Assembly (NCBI GenBank): GCA_021794475.1
Contig: JAJYQS010000057.1
Span: 1 to 35,860 of the forward strand
Direction of reading: 5' to 3'
Origin: a bacterium
GTDB taxonomy: Bacteria; SZUA-79; Acidulodesulfobacterales; Acidulodesulfobacteraceae
DNA length: 35,860 nucleotides
A program made the position numbers and the translations under genes. Of the stretch, positions 25,144 to 32,541 are shown piece after piece. Below the pieces are notes generated by a model. That model was not told the origin of the DNA and did not search any database. It saw nothing but the letters and a program-made list of their open reading frames with translations. Within the stretch, counting starts at the first letter, position 1. Each line of letters begins with the position of its first letter.

Positions 25144-27291
25144 TTAGTTATTTGTATACCTGCTGTATATAGTTTTAATTTCGTTTTTTATGTTCACAAA
25201 TGCTGAAACAACGTCAGGGTCGAAATGTTTTCCTGAGCTTTCAACTATTGTATTGCAAGATTCTTCAAAACTAAATGCTTTCTTATAAGGTCTTTCGCTG
25301 GTAAGAGCGTCAAACACATCTGCAACGGATGTAATCCTTGCGCAAAGAGGTATTTTAACGCCGGCAAGACTTTCGGGATAGCCGGAACCGTCCCACTTTT
25401 CCTGATGATATTTTGCTATAAACTTGCCTACCTCGAAAAAGCCTCTTTTCCGTTTGGTAGTTTTATTTATATTATCTAATATTTCGTATCCTATTACCGT
25501 ATGTTTTTTCATAATTTCAAATTCATCAGGCGTTAATTTGCCTTTTTTTAAAAGAATATTGTCCGGAATTGAGATTTTTCCTATGTCATGAAGAGATGAC
25601 TGATTGTAAATGTCTGCTATATATTTTCCGTCTATGGAAAACTTTTTATTTTTAGAAAGTTCTTTTGCTATTACCTTAGAATAAGCGGATACCCGAAAAA
25701 TATGGTTCATTGTTCCTTCGTCTTTTTCTTCGACTATTTTTGCAAATCCTAATATTATTCCTTTAATCAGCGTGCTTACAAGCAATGTTTTTTCATAGGA
25801 CGTTATAATAAACCTGCTTAGATATCTGAGCTTTTCAATATCTTTAGCATTAAATGCATTTTTGTCAAATGAATTTAAAAACAAAAAGCCCTGCAGTTCG
25901 TCATTGTTATATATAGGAAACGTCAAACTTGAGCGCATCCCTTCTTTGTAAATTAATTCGGTTGATTTAGAGGCTGGATGCAATTCTAAAATCTTTTCAA
26001 TATCATTTATAATTCTTATATCGTTTTTTTTAAGATTTTTAAGAGAAACTTCTAATAACGGTTGACTGAAACCGGCTTCTAACATAATATCTTTCGCGTC
26101 GGAAAATGCAACATCGGCAACGACGTTGTTATCTTCTACATTTGCAAACGCCAGTCTGTTAATTTTAATAAAACCTTTTAAAGAATTAAACATCGATTCG
26201 GTTAAATCTTCTATTGTGATGGCAGATGTCAAAAAGACTGTTTCTAAATCTTTCAGTTTGTCCTCTAATATTTTACTGTCGGTTACATCGCTGAAATTGG
26301 CAAACCTGACAAATTTGCCTTTATAGTGTGCTGTAGCAGCCTGAAAATTAAGCCATACATTCGTTCCGTCTTTTTTTAAACATTTAATTATATAAGATAC
26401 AGGTTTTAATTTATATTTATTCTGTTTCAGTCCTTCAGTTATGGTTCTTTTTATCTGAGTATGATAAGAACCGTCGGCAATATCAAATACGCTGATTTTC
26501 TGCAGTTCGCCTTCAGAATATCCAAGTATTTCATCTGCCTTGGAATTTGAAAACAAAATTCCCTGAGCATTGTAAAGTATGATACCGGAAGTCAAATTTT
26601 GCGATATAGTATTAAAAAGTTCCTCCTGCTCTTTCAGTTTTGTCCTATCGTTTACTAAAAAATACAGAAATGTTAAAATTATAAGTATAAACAATACGTT
26701 GATAGCTATAAAAACGACCGCAGTCCGATATTCTGCGGTATTTGTTTCTTTTACGGCTTTTTTAATAGCTTTTTTAGCCAGTGGCTGAAAATACGGCGTA
26801 TATTTGTCTAAATTTAGAACTAAATAACCGACAAACATTTTTCTTGATATTTTTTTGTAGTTATCGGCATATGTCAATACAATCGGTTCTGCTATATTAT
26901 TCCAATACATATTTATTTTGTCCGATAACGGTTGAAAAGATTTTTGCATAGATTTATCGTTATATACCGCTTTATTTAAAATATTTATATTTTGATTTAA
27001 CAAACGGGTAAGAAGTTTAATCTTTGCCACACTTTTTCCTATAACCGCATTATCGTCTTTTCGATTATTTAGTTTCTGGTAGAGTGAAATTTTTAGAAAC
27101 AGTCTGTCCAATTTTCTAAAATCGAATATTACAGTATCGGCAGCTGCGTACACCTTAGCATTATAATGCAGCATATTTTCGGCAGGCTTGACAAAAAACA
27201 GAAAGAATAGTATTAAAAAAATAATATACATAATTATCAGAAAAACGCCCGTCAAGAAAAATTTTGATTTTAAAACAGAACCGGTTTTCAT
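25144..27291 (-). CDS. Membrane PAS-GAF-HD-GYP protein (probable c-di-GMP phosphodiesterase)
   Basis: A 715-residue signalling protein. Helix 1 at 12-34, a periplasmic helical segment (about 35-190), helix 2 at 191-213, a PAS domain (about 222-345; GIILYNAQGILFSNSKADEILGYSEGEL), a GAF domain (about 352-500) and an HD-GYP domain (505-705). Catalytic residues: His530, His568-Asp569 (SSLHDIGKISIPD), His597, and the GYP loop at 629-639 (HQEKWDGSGYP; usual form HHE, so Gln replaces one His). It should hydrolyse c-di-GMP to pGpG or GMP under control of a periplasmic and a PAS/GAF signal. The ATG at 27291 has no obvious Shine-Dalgarno; a CATAAT box lies just upstream. Confidence 0.93.
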   Translation of the reverse strand: MKTGSVLKSKFFLTGVFLIIMYIIFLILFFLFFVKPAENMLHYNAKVYAAADTVIFDFRKLDRLFLKISLYQKLNNRKDDNAVIGKSVAKIKLLTRLLNQNINILNKAVYNDKSMQKSFQPLSDKINMYWNNIAEPIVLTYADNYKKISRKMFVGYLVLNLDKYTPYFQPLAKKAIKKAVKETNTAEYRTAVVFIAINVLFILIILTFLYFLVNDRTKLKEQEELFNTISQNLTSGIILYNAQGILFSNSKADEILGYSEGELQKISVFDIADGSYHTQIKRTITEGLKQNKYKLKPVSYIIKCLKKDGTNVWLNFQAATAHYKGKFVRFANFSDVTDSKILEDKLKDLETVFLTSAITIEDLTESMFNSLKGFIKINRLAFANVEDNNVVADVAFSDAKDIMLEAGFSQPLLEVSLKNLKKNDIRIINDIEKILELHPASKSTELIYKEGMRSSLTFPIYNNDELQGFLFLNSFDKNAFNAKDIEKLRYLSRFIITSYEKTLLVSTLIKGIILGFAKIVEEKDEGTMNHIFRVSAYSKVIAKELSKNKKFSIDGKYIADIYNQSSLHDIGKISIPDNILLKKGKLTPDEFEIMKKHTVIGYEILDNINKTTKRKRGFFEVGKFIAKYHQEKWDGSGYPESLAGVKIPLCARITSVADVFDALTSERPYKKAFSFEESCNTIVESSGKHFDPDVVSAFVNIKNEIKTIYSRYTNN

Positions 27292-27334
27292 AATGTAATT
27301 ATGTATTGTGTGTTATTGTAATATGTCTTTGACA

Positions 27335-27430
27335 TACTCTCCAGCACCTAAAGGCGGAGATGTTACGGCTCCAGCGGCAAATGCGGAACGCATCATTAAT
27401 CGTGGCAATCATGGCAATCACGTACTGCTG
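27335..27430. other. GC-richer non-coding island with small hairpin
   Basis: A 96-base stretch between divergent genes, clearly richer in GC than its flanks. It opens with a hairpin (TCTCC 27338-27342 pairing GGAGA 27356-27360, inner CC/GG around TAAA) containing the word CACCTAAAGGCGG, similar in style to IS200/IS605 right-end hairpins. It lies in a 76-codon plus-strand frame (27308-27538) that looks fortuitous. The rest of the 27292-27620 gap is AT-rich. Confidence 0.45.
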
Positions 27431-27584
27431 CGTCTTAAATTTTTAAAAAATGGAAGCCTATCCCTTAAATTAAATATTGCAATTATACTTATTTTTATAT
27501 TTTTCTATAATATATCAAATTATTACGATAATGTATAGCTAATAATAGATTTTATTTGAATTATAAATTTAAAATAAGTTAGAA

Positions 27585-27613
27585 TTGAAAAAATAATAAA
27601 AAAATGGTATAAT
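27585..27613 (+). promoter_or_regulatory. Sigma70-type promoter placing the transcript start at the otsA ATG
   Basis: TTGAAA (27585-27590), a 17-base spacer, then TATAAT (27608-27613). The -10 ends seven bases before the ATG at 27621, so initiation at the usual distance falls on the start codon itself. No Shine-Dalgarno is present. This predicts a leaderless otsA-mscS mRNA. Confidence 0.65.
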
Positions 27614-27620
27614 TATTGCT

Positions 27621-29117
27621 ATGGAAAAGAAACAATTTAATATTCTTATTAAAGAAAAATTTAAAAATATAAACCTGATTGCGGTTTCAAACAGAGAGCC
27701 TGTTGTCCATGAGTATTCAGGTAAAAAAATCGTTTCTAACCGTTCCGTAGGCGGTCTAACCATCGCTTTAGAACCTATAATGCGAAACCTTAACGGAACA
27801 TGGATAGCCTATGGAGGCGGAAGCGCCGATAAAGCGGTTATAGATAAAAACAATAAAATTAAACTGCCTCCCGGTGAAGAATCGTATTCGCTTAAAAGGT
27901 TATCTTTAAGCAAAGAAGAAATAAACGGATATTATTACGGGTACGCAAACTCTGTTTTATGGCCGCTTAGCCACATAGTTTACAAACAGCCTGAATTTAA
28001 TTCAAAAAATTTTGAAATTTATAAAAATGTAAACAAAAAATTTGCCGATTCTGTTATAGAAGAAATAAAGGCTATTGCAGCGAACAGCGGCACTCTGCCG
28101 GATGAAGCCGACAATATTATCTGGCTGCAGGACTATCACCTGTCCTTAGCCGCAAAATATATAAAAGAATATGATGAGTCGTTAAAAATTGCTATATTCT
28201 GGCATATTCCATGGCCGAATCCCGAAGTTTTTTCAATATGTCCGGAAAAAAAAGAAATTTTAGAAGGATTATTATCAAATGATTTGATAGGTTTCCATAT
28301 TTTATACCACTGCCAGAATTTTCTTAAAGCCTGCGAATGGGAACTTGAGGCTCAGGTTAACTGGGCTGATTACTCCGTTACGTACAAAGGGCATAAAACT
28401 ATTATCAATCCTTTTCCGATAAGCATAGACGCTAGGTCTATATATGATTTTTCAACAAATATCGACATAAACTCGGAAGAATTTAATGAATTAAAAGAGG
28501 TTATAGAACCGCCTTATCAATTTTTGGCTCTTTCTGTAGATAGGATTGATTATACTAAAGGCATAAAAGAAAAATTGTTGGCTATCGACCTGTTTTTAGA
28601 AAAATATCCTGAATTTATAGGCAAATTTGTTTTTTTACAGCTTGGCGTTCCTTCCAGAATGCATATAACGGCATATAAAGAATATTACGATGAAATAAAC
28701 AGCCTGACTGAACAGATAAACTGGAAGTACAAAAATGACGACTGGCAGCCGATTGTTTTATTTCTGAAGCAATTGGATTTAAAATCATATATTTATTTTT
28801 ATAAAATTGCTGCCATTGTGATTGTGAGTCCGCTGCATGACGGCATGAATCTTGTTGCAAAAGAATTTATAATGTCTGACACAGATTACAGCGGAATGCT
28901 GGTATTATCAAAATTCACCGGGTCTGCAAAAGAACTTTCCGATGCCGTTTTAATCAATCCCTACAATATTGAATGTTTTGCAGATTCAATCAAACAGGCT
29001 ATAGAATTAAATCCGGAAGAAAAAAAACAAAGAATTACCAAAATGCAGAATATTATACTTGATAACGATATATTCGACTGGGCATATAACTTTCTTTCCA
29101 AACTTAAAACTATATGA
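27621..29117 (+). CDS. otsA: Trehalose-6-phosphate synthase (GT20 family)
   Basis: A 498-residue GT-B glycosyltransferase transferring glucose from a nucleotide sugar to glucose-6-phosphate. Family residues: VSNREP (22-27), the glycine-rich SVGGL (42-46), QDYHL (170-174), FWHIPWPNPEVF (193-204, His195), SVDRIDYTKGI (305-315, Arg308/Lys313) and PLHDGMNLVAKEF (404-416). The variants (WHIPWP rather than LHIPFP, the longer SNRxP loop) mean a related glucosylglycerol-phosphate-type synthase cannot be excluded. No otsB phosphatase gene is adjacent. It overlaps mscS by ATGA, so the two are translationally coupled; both protect against osmotic stress. Expression is probably from the leaderless-type promoter immediately upstream. 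Confidence 0.9.
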   Translation: MEKKQFNILIKEKFKNINLIAVSNREPVVHEYSGKKIVSNRSVGGLTIALEPIMRNLNGTWIAYGGGSADKAVIDKNNKIKLPPGEESYSLKRLSLSKEEINGYYYGYANSVLWPLSHIVYKQPEFNSKNFEIYKNVNKKFADSVIEEIKAIAANSGTLPDEADNIIWLQDYHLSLAAKYIKEYDESLKIAIFWHIPWPNPEVFSICPEKKEILEGLLSNDLIGFHILYHCQNFLKACEWELEAQVNWADYSVTYKGHKTIINPFPISIDARSIYDFSTNIDINSEEFNELKEVIEPPYQFLALSVDRIDYTKGIKEKLLAIDLFLEKYPEFIGKFVFLQLGVPSRMHITAYKEYYDEINSLTEQINWKYKNDDWQPIVLFLKQLDLKSYIYFYKIAAIVIVSPLHDGMNLVAKEFIMSDTDYSGMLVLSKFTGSAKELSDAVLINPYNIECFADSIKQAIELNPEEKKQRITKMQNIILDNDIFDWAYNFLSKLKTI

Positions 29118-30058
29118 ATGCAGATAAGAACTCGGACGAAAATAATAAAAAAAAGCATAATAAGTATAAAAAAATATCATACTATCTCGCAGGTATTATA
29201 GCGACATTATTATTCTTATCGGGACTTTTATACGCAATACCTATATACTCGAAAAATCTTCCAAAACATTCCTATTCAATAATAGAAGCTGTTTTGCTGC
29301 TCATTTTCGGCATTTTAATAATAAAACTCGTTCAAGAACTGTTTGTTAAAATTATTCACAATTATATATCGGAAGACAGATTGGGTTTTTTAAAATTTAT
29401 ACTAAATTTTACAGCGTATTTTACACTTTTTCTGTTAATTTTTTCTTCATTAGGCATAGATATTTCAAATATTCTCCTCGGGGCTACATTTTTAGGCGTT
29501 ATATTCGGCATAGCGTCTCAGACCGTTCTTTCAAATTTATTATCAGGATTTACTATATTATTTGCAAAACCGTTCAAAATAGGCGACAGGATTACCATCG
29601 TAACTTGGCAATACGGTCTTCTAATGTCCACATACCAGCATGAGGCGGTTAAGCCCGGTTATACCGGCGTCATTAAAGATATAAATATTTTATTTACAAC
29701 AATTAAGGAAGATAACGGTTTTACAATGAAAGCGCCGAATAATATTTTAATGCAGGCTCTGGTAACAAATTATGCAAATACCAATAAACGCTCGGTAAGA
29801 GTCAGATTTGAACTCGACAAGGTAATAGATTTCGAAAGTTTCAAAAAAGACCTTAATATTTATTTGTTGACTAAGAAAGATATTATAGAACAGAATCCTC
29901 TTCCGATAATAAGGATTATAGATTTATCACTGACAAGCTATTTTGTTGCCGTTGAAGTTTTTACCCCTTCTATTTTTGAAGACCCTGTAAGAGATATTGT
30001 GCTGTCGTACGTTCTTAAAAGACAATCGGAGATATTAAGTAAACCTTTGTTAAAATAA
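29114..30058 (+). CDS. mscS: MscS-family mechanosensitive channel
   Basis: A 314-residue inner-membrane protein. Charged N-terminus, helices at about 21-45, 56-78 and 93-150; the last includes the pore-lining glycine/alanine-rich segment LLGATFLGVIFGIASQTVLS and NLLSGFTILF followed by AKPFKIGDRITI, the classical MscS TM3-beta junction. A cytoplasmic domain of about 150 residues follows. It releases solutes when the membrane is stretched by hypo-osmotic shock. There is an insertion after GDRITI (VTWQYGLLMSTYQHEAVK) before GVIKDINILFTTI. The start overlaps the otsA stop (ATGA), so trehalose synthesis and pressure release are co-expressed. Confidence 0.93.
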   Translation: MNADKNSDENNKKKHNKYKKISYYLAGIIATLLFLSGLLYAIPIYSKNLPKHSYSIIEAVLLLIFGILIIKLVQELFVKIIHNYISEDRLGFLKFILNFTAYFTLFLLIFSSLGIDISNILLGATFLGVIFGIASQTVLSNLLSGFTILFAKPFKIGDRITIVTWQYGLLMSTYQHEAVKPGYTGVIKDINILFTTIKEDNGFTMKAPNNILMQALVTNYANTNKRSVRVRFELDKVIDFESFKKDLNIYLLTKKDIIEQNPLPIIRIIDLSLTSYFVAVEVFTPSIFEDPVRDIVLSYVLKRQSEILSKPLLK

Positions 30059-30177
30059 CTCAAATGTTAAAATAAATCAGTAAATCAGACAGGCGGATTA
30101 AAATTTTGCGCTGCGTTTGGAAATATTAATAAGCTCTTGTTAAAATAAATCAGGCGGATTGATTAAGATTCTGCGCT
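30046..30177. repeat. Degenerate direct repeats copying the mscS 3' end
   Basis: tttgttaaaataa at 30046-30058 is the mscS C-terminus and stop. Related copies are 'gttaaaataaatcag' at 30066-30080 and 'ttgttaaaataaatcag' at 30137-30153. Each is followed by a 'caggcggatt' word and a 'gcgct' word, making two imperfect units of about 50-70 bases. Confidence 0.75.
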
Positions 30178-30193
30178 TCATATGAGTATGGGA

Positions 30194-30625
30194 TTACAGC
30201 CAATTTTTCATTAAATTTATTCCGTGAGAACTCAAATAATAATAAATCAATGTATAAAGAATGGTGCTGGTTATCAGAGGCACATAAAAAAACACAATAT
30301 CGTTTCGCCTGTTTTCTACTAATCCCAGAACTAAAGAAACGAACAGGGTACCGACAAAAAATTGTCCGGCAAAAAAACCGATATAAGCGCCGTTTTTTAC
30401 CCATTTGCTATTAACTTTATTTAATTTCTTCTTAAAAAAATTAAATTTTCTCAGATACTGCGCAAAATAAAATATCAGCGTACATATAAGAATTTCAGAA
30501 ATTATTACAAGTAAGATAGAAATAAAAGGATTCAGTTTTGCAACAGTTATATAGGCTACCGCTAAAAATTTACCCCCAAAAAAAGGATTAATATTTATAA
30601 GAACTAAAATCAGGTAATCTAACAT
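30194..30625 (-). CDS. Four-helix membrane protein, hypothetical
   Basis: A 143-residue very hydrophobic protein with four predicted helices (about 2-27, 31-55, 78-103, 110-132), one cytoplasmic basic loop (RKFNFFKKKLNKVNSK). The general layout (GGKFLAVAYITV... loop... GQFFVGTLFVSLVLGL) recalls small multidrug-export-like or DedA-like proteins, but I cannot assign it. It starts 16 bases after the NfeD-like stop in the same direction, so the two are probably co-transcribed. No clear ribosome site at the ATG at 30625. Confidence 0.7.
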   Translation of the reverse strand: MLDYLILVLININPFFGGKFLAVAYITVAKLNPFISILLVIISEILICTLIFYFAQYLRKFNFFKKKLNKVNSKWVKNGAYIGFFAGQFFVGTLFVSLVLGLVENRRNDIVFFYVPLITSTILYTLIYYYLSSHGINLMKNWL

Positions 30626-30641
30626 AGTATATACATTTGGA

Positions 30642-31115
30642 TTATTTTAAAGCTTTTACTTTTAATTTTAAAGAATCTTTATCTATGAGGGACGAGGAGT
30701 TTGGAGCTTCCGTTACAACAACTTTGCTGCCTTTTGCAATCGGCTCATCGGCGTAGGCTTCCCACGTTTCACCGTTTAAATCTATCTGTCCAAATCCGTT
30801 TGCAGGTATATCCTCCACCACATCGGCGGTAGAATTTATTATGTTATCGACAGGCGATTTTCTGCCTGTTTTTTGAGCTTTATATCCAAGTACAAAAAAT
30901 ATAACTATAAATATTACAATTGCTATGTATGTGGGCATTACTATATGCATAAAAAGTGTTGGTGTTTTTGCAGAATACATAAAAATAATGATCGTTCCGA
31001 CTACAAACAAAACCGCGCTGACAGAAGTTAAAACTCCGTAAGAAAATACAAAAAAATCGCTGACAATCAAAGCAAATGCAACGAATACTAATATATAAGC
31101 AACTGTTATCATCAT
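30642..31115 (-). CDS. NfeD-like membrane protein
   Basis: A 157-residue protein from the ATG at 31115 (a GTG seven codons earlier is possible). Helices at about 2-20, 23-46 and 60-80 are followed by a soluble OB-fold-like C-terminus with GFGQIDLNGETWEAYADEPIA near residues 107-127 and KGSKVVVTE, which matches the NfeD domain (beta-barrel partner of membrane proteases and stomatins). No stomatin or protease gene is adjacent. A TATAAT (31125-31130, minus strand) ends nine bases before this ATG, so its leader, if any, is very short. Confidence 0.82.
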   Translation of the reverse strand: MMITVAYILVFVAFALIVSDFFVFSYGVLTSVSAVLFVVGTIIIFMYSAKTPTLFMHIVMPTYIAIVIFIVIFFVLGYKAQKTGRKSPVDNIINSTADVVEDIPANGFGQIDLNGETWEAYADEPIAKGSKVVVTEAPNSSSLIDKDSLKLKVKALK

Positions 31116-31442
31116 AATATTTATATTATACACCAAAAAATTACAATATAATACATATTTATATCATACGTATTATATTATGTTGCTTTAATTTATTTAA
31201 AAAAAGTCAGACTTTTATTAATGCGGAAGTTCAATTTTAAAAAAGGCTGTCTTAAAATGTTGGTTAATTATAAACATTATTCACTGCCTGACCTGATATA
31301 ATATAAATATAGGTGATAAAAAGATGACCATATAATATGTATATATACACAAATTTCATATATATCTAAACCTAAAAACAAAGAACAATTATTCTTTCCA
31401 TATAAACAGATTAATATATGGTTAATAAAAGGTGATATAAAA
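31116..31442. other. Divergent promoter region between NfeD-like and CHAD genes
   Basis: About 320 bases without a gene. A plus-strand TATAAT lies at 31297-31302. Nine bases on, AGGTGATAAAAAGATG (31311-31326) looks like a ribosome site plus start, but its frame has only three codons (MTI). A nearly identical word, AGGTGATATAAAAATG, is the real start of the CHAD gene at 31443. No hairpin or RNA gene is seen. Confidence 0.45.
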
Positions 31443-32321
31443 ATGATTTATATACAGGGAAACATTGATATTTGCCAATCTCTGAAATATTTAATAATAG
31501 CACGGGTTCAAGAAATTTTAGATGTTGTTAATAATGATGCGATAGATTATAACACGGCTGAAAGCTTTCATGAGCTGCGAAAGCAGGTTCGCGCATTGCG
31601 TGCCTTATTAATTTTTATTAAACCTTTAGACCATGAACATCGCCTTAATGAGGATAGAAAAAAATTACGGGACTGGTTCATAGCAAGTAATATCCGCCGC
31701 GATTTAGACACTCTTAACGATTATTGGAAAATATTGCAAGAACGGCAATCGTCATCTTTCAGCGATGTCTCCCTTTTAGGTAAATATTTACATGACCGCA
31801 GCCTTTTAACAATAGCCGCTGCGCCTTCTAATCAATTAGTTATGCCGCTTTTAAATATAAAGGAGGTTATGGAGCAGGACAATAAATGGTGCGCGGAAAA
31901 AAAATCTCTTACAAATTTTGTTAAAAAACGGTTGCGCAGTTGGGATAGAACGATAAAAAATAAAGGAGATTCCTTTGAGCTAATGGATAAACAAGAGTTG
32001 CATATCTTGCGTATCAAGTGTAAAAATCTTCGTTATACTGCAGAAGCATTTTTGCCGCTATGGCCAGGAAAAGATAAAGATAACGCATTAATAATTGAAA
32101 CGTTAAGGAATCTTCAAGACCTTCTCGGGCAGATTCATGACATAGATAATACTCCGGTGATTATATCTGATGCTTTAAGCGATCAAAATCCTCATATAGC
32201 TTTTGAAATTGGATTTCTCCGCGGTTGGCAAACAGCCTCGCGCATAAAAAGTATACACCTGTTAAAAAAGAAATGGAAACAATACCTTAAAGCTAAGCGG
32301 CCTTGGCGTAATGCTAATTAG
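31443..32321 (+). CDS. CHAD-domain protein
   Basis: A 292-residue soluble protein that is one CHAD domain (conserved histidine alpha-helical domain). The two hallmark segments are FHELRKQVRALRALLIFI (42-59) and LHILRIKCKNLRYTAEAFLPLW (about 186-207), with conserved His and basic residues lining a cavity. CHAD proteins bind inorganic polyphosphate in several bacteria and often partner with CYTH enzymes; no polyphosphate kinase or CYTH gene is close here. AAAGGTG seven bases ahead of the ATG serves as ribosome site. The next gene (minus strand) converges on it. Confidence 0.9.
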   Translation: MIYIQGNIDICQSLKYLIIARVQEILDVVNNDAIDYNTAESFHELRKQVRALRALLIFIKPLDHEHRLNEDRKKLRDWFIASNIRRDLDTLNDYWKILQERQSSSFSDVSLLGKYLHDRSLLTIAAAPSNQLVMPLLNIKEVMEQDNKWCAEKKSLTNFVKKRLRSWDRTIKNKGDSFELMDKQELHILRIKCKNLRYTAEAFLPLWPGKDKDNALIIETLRNLQDLLGQIHDIDNTPVIISDALSDQNPHIAFEIGFLRGWQTASRIKSIHLLKKKWKQYLKAKRPWRNAN

Positions 32322-32330
32322 CTATTTTTA

Positions 32331-32536
32331 TTAACATATTAAATTATCGTTATATACAGCTCCGATTTTATTTTTTAATTCTCCTTCCGCAAGATTAATG
32401 GAAAAATCTATTTTATATTTACCAAAATCGTCTAAGAACCAAAAACTATTTTAATAATTTCATCTGGATCTCTTATAATTTTATCGACAAACCACATAAC
32501 CGCATCTTTAAAAAGTTTAGTGTTTTCCCCTTGAAT
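32331..32536 (-). pseudogene. Fragment of an unknown gene with one frameshift
   Basis: Two abutting frames read as one protein tail if one base is added to the homopolymer at 32441-32445: first KLFKDAVMWFVDKIIRDPDE, then (after a join giving VFWFLDDFGKY) KIDFSINLAEGELKNKIGAV and a stop at 32331-32333. No upstream start is seen; an in-frame stop lies at 32537-32539. The residue pattern looks coding, but I recognise no family. It is convergent with the CHAD gene and directly downstream of the EAL-HDOD gene. Confidence 0.5.
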
Positions 32537-32541
32537 TTATA

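Noticed and set aside
27308-27538. Plus-strand 76-codon frame upstream of otsA
   Set aside because: No ribosome site, it spans a hairpin and an abrupt composition change, and it overlaps the otsA promoter region; treated as a GC-richer island instead.
30150-30404. Minus-strand 84-codon frame rich in Arg and Phe
   Set aside because: It is an out-of-frame reading of the four-helix membrane gene at 30194-30625.
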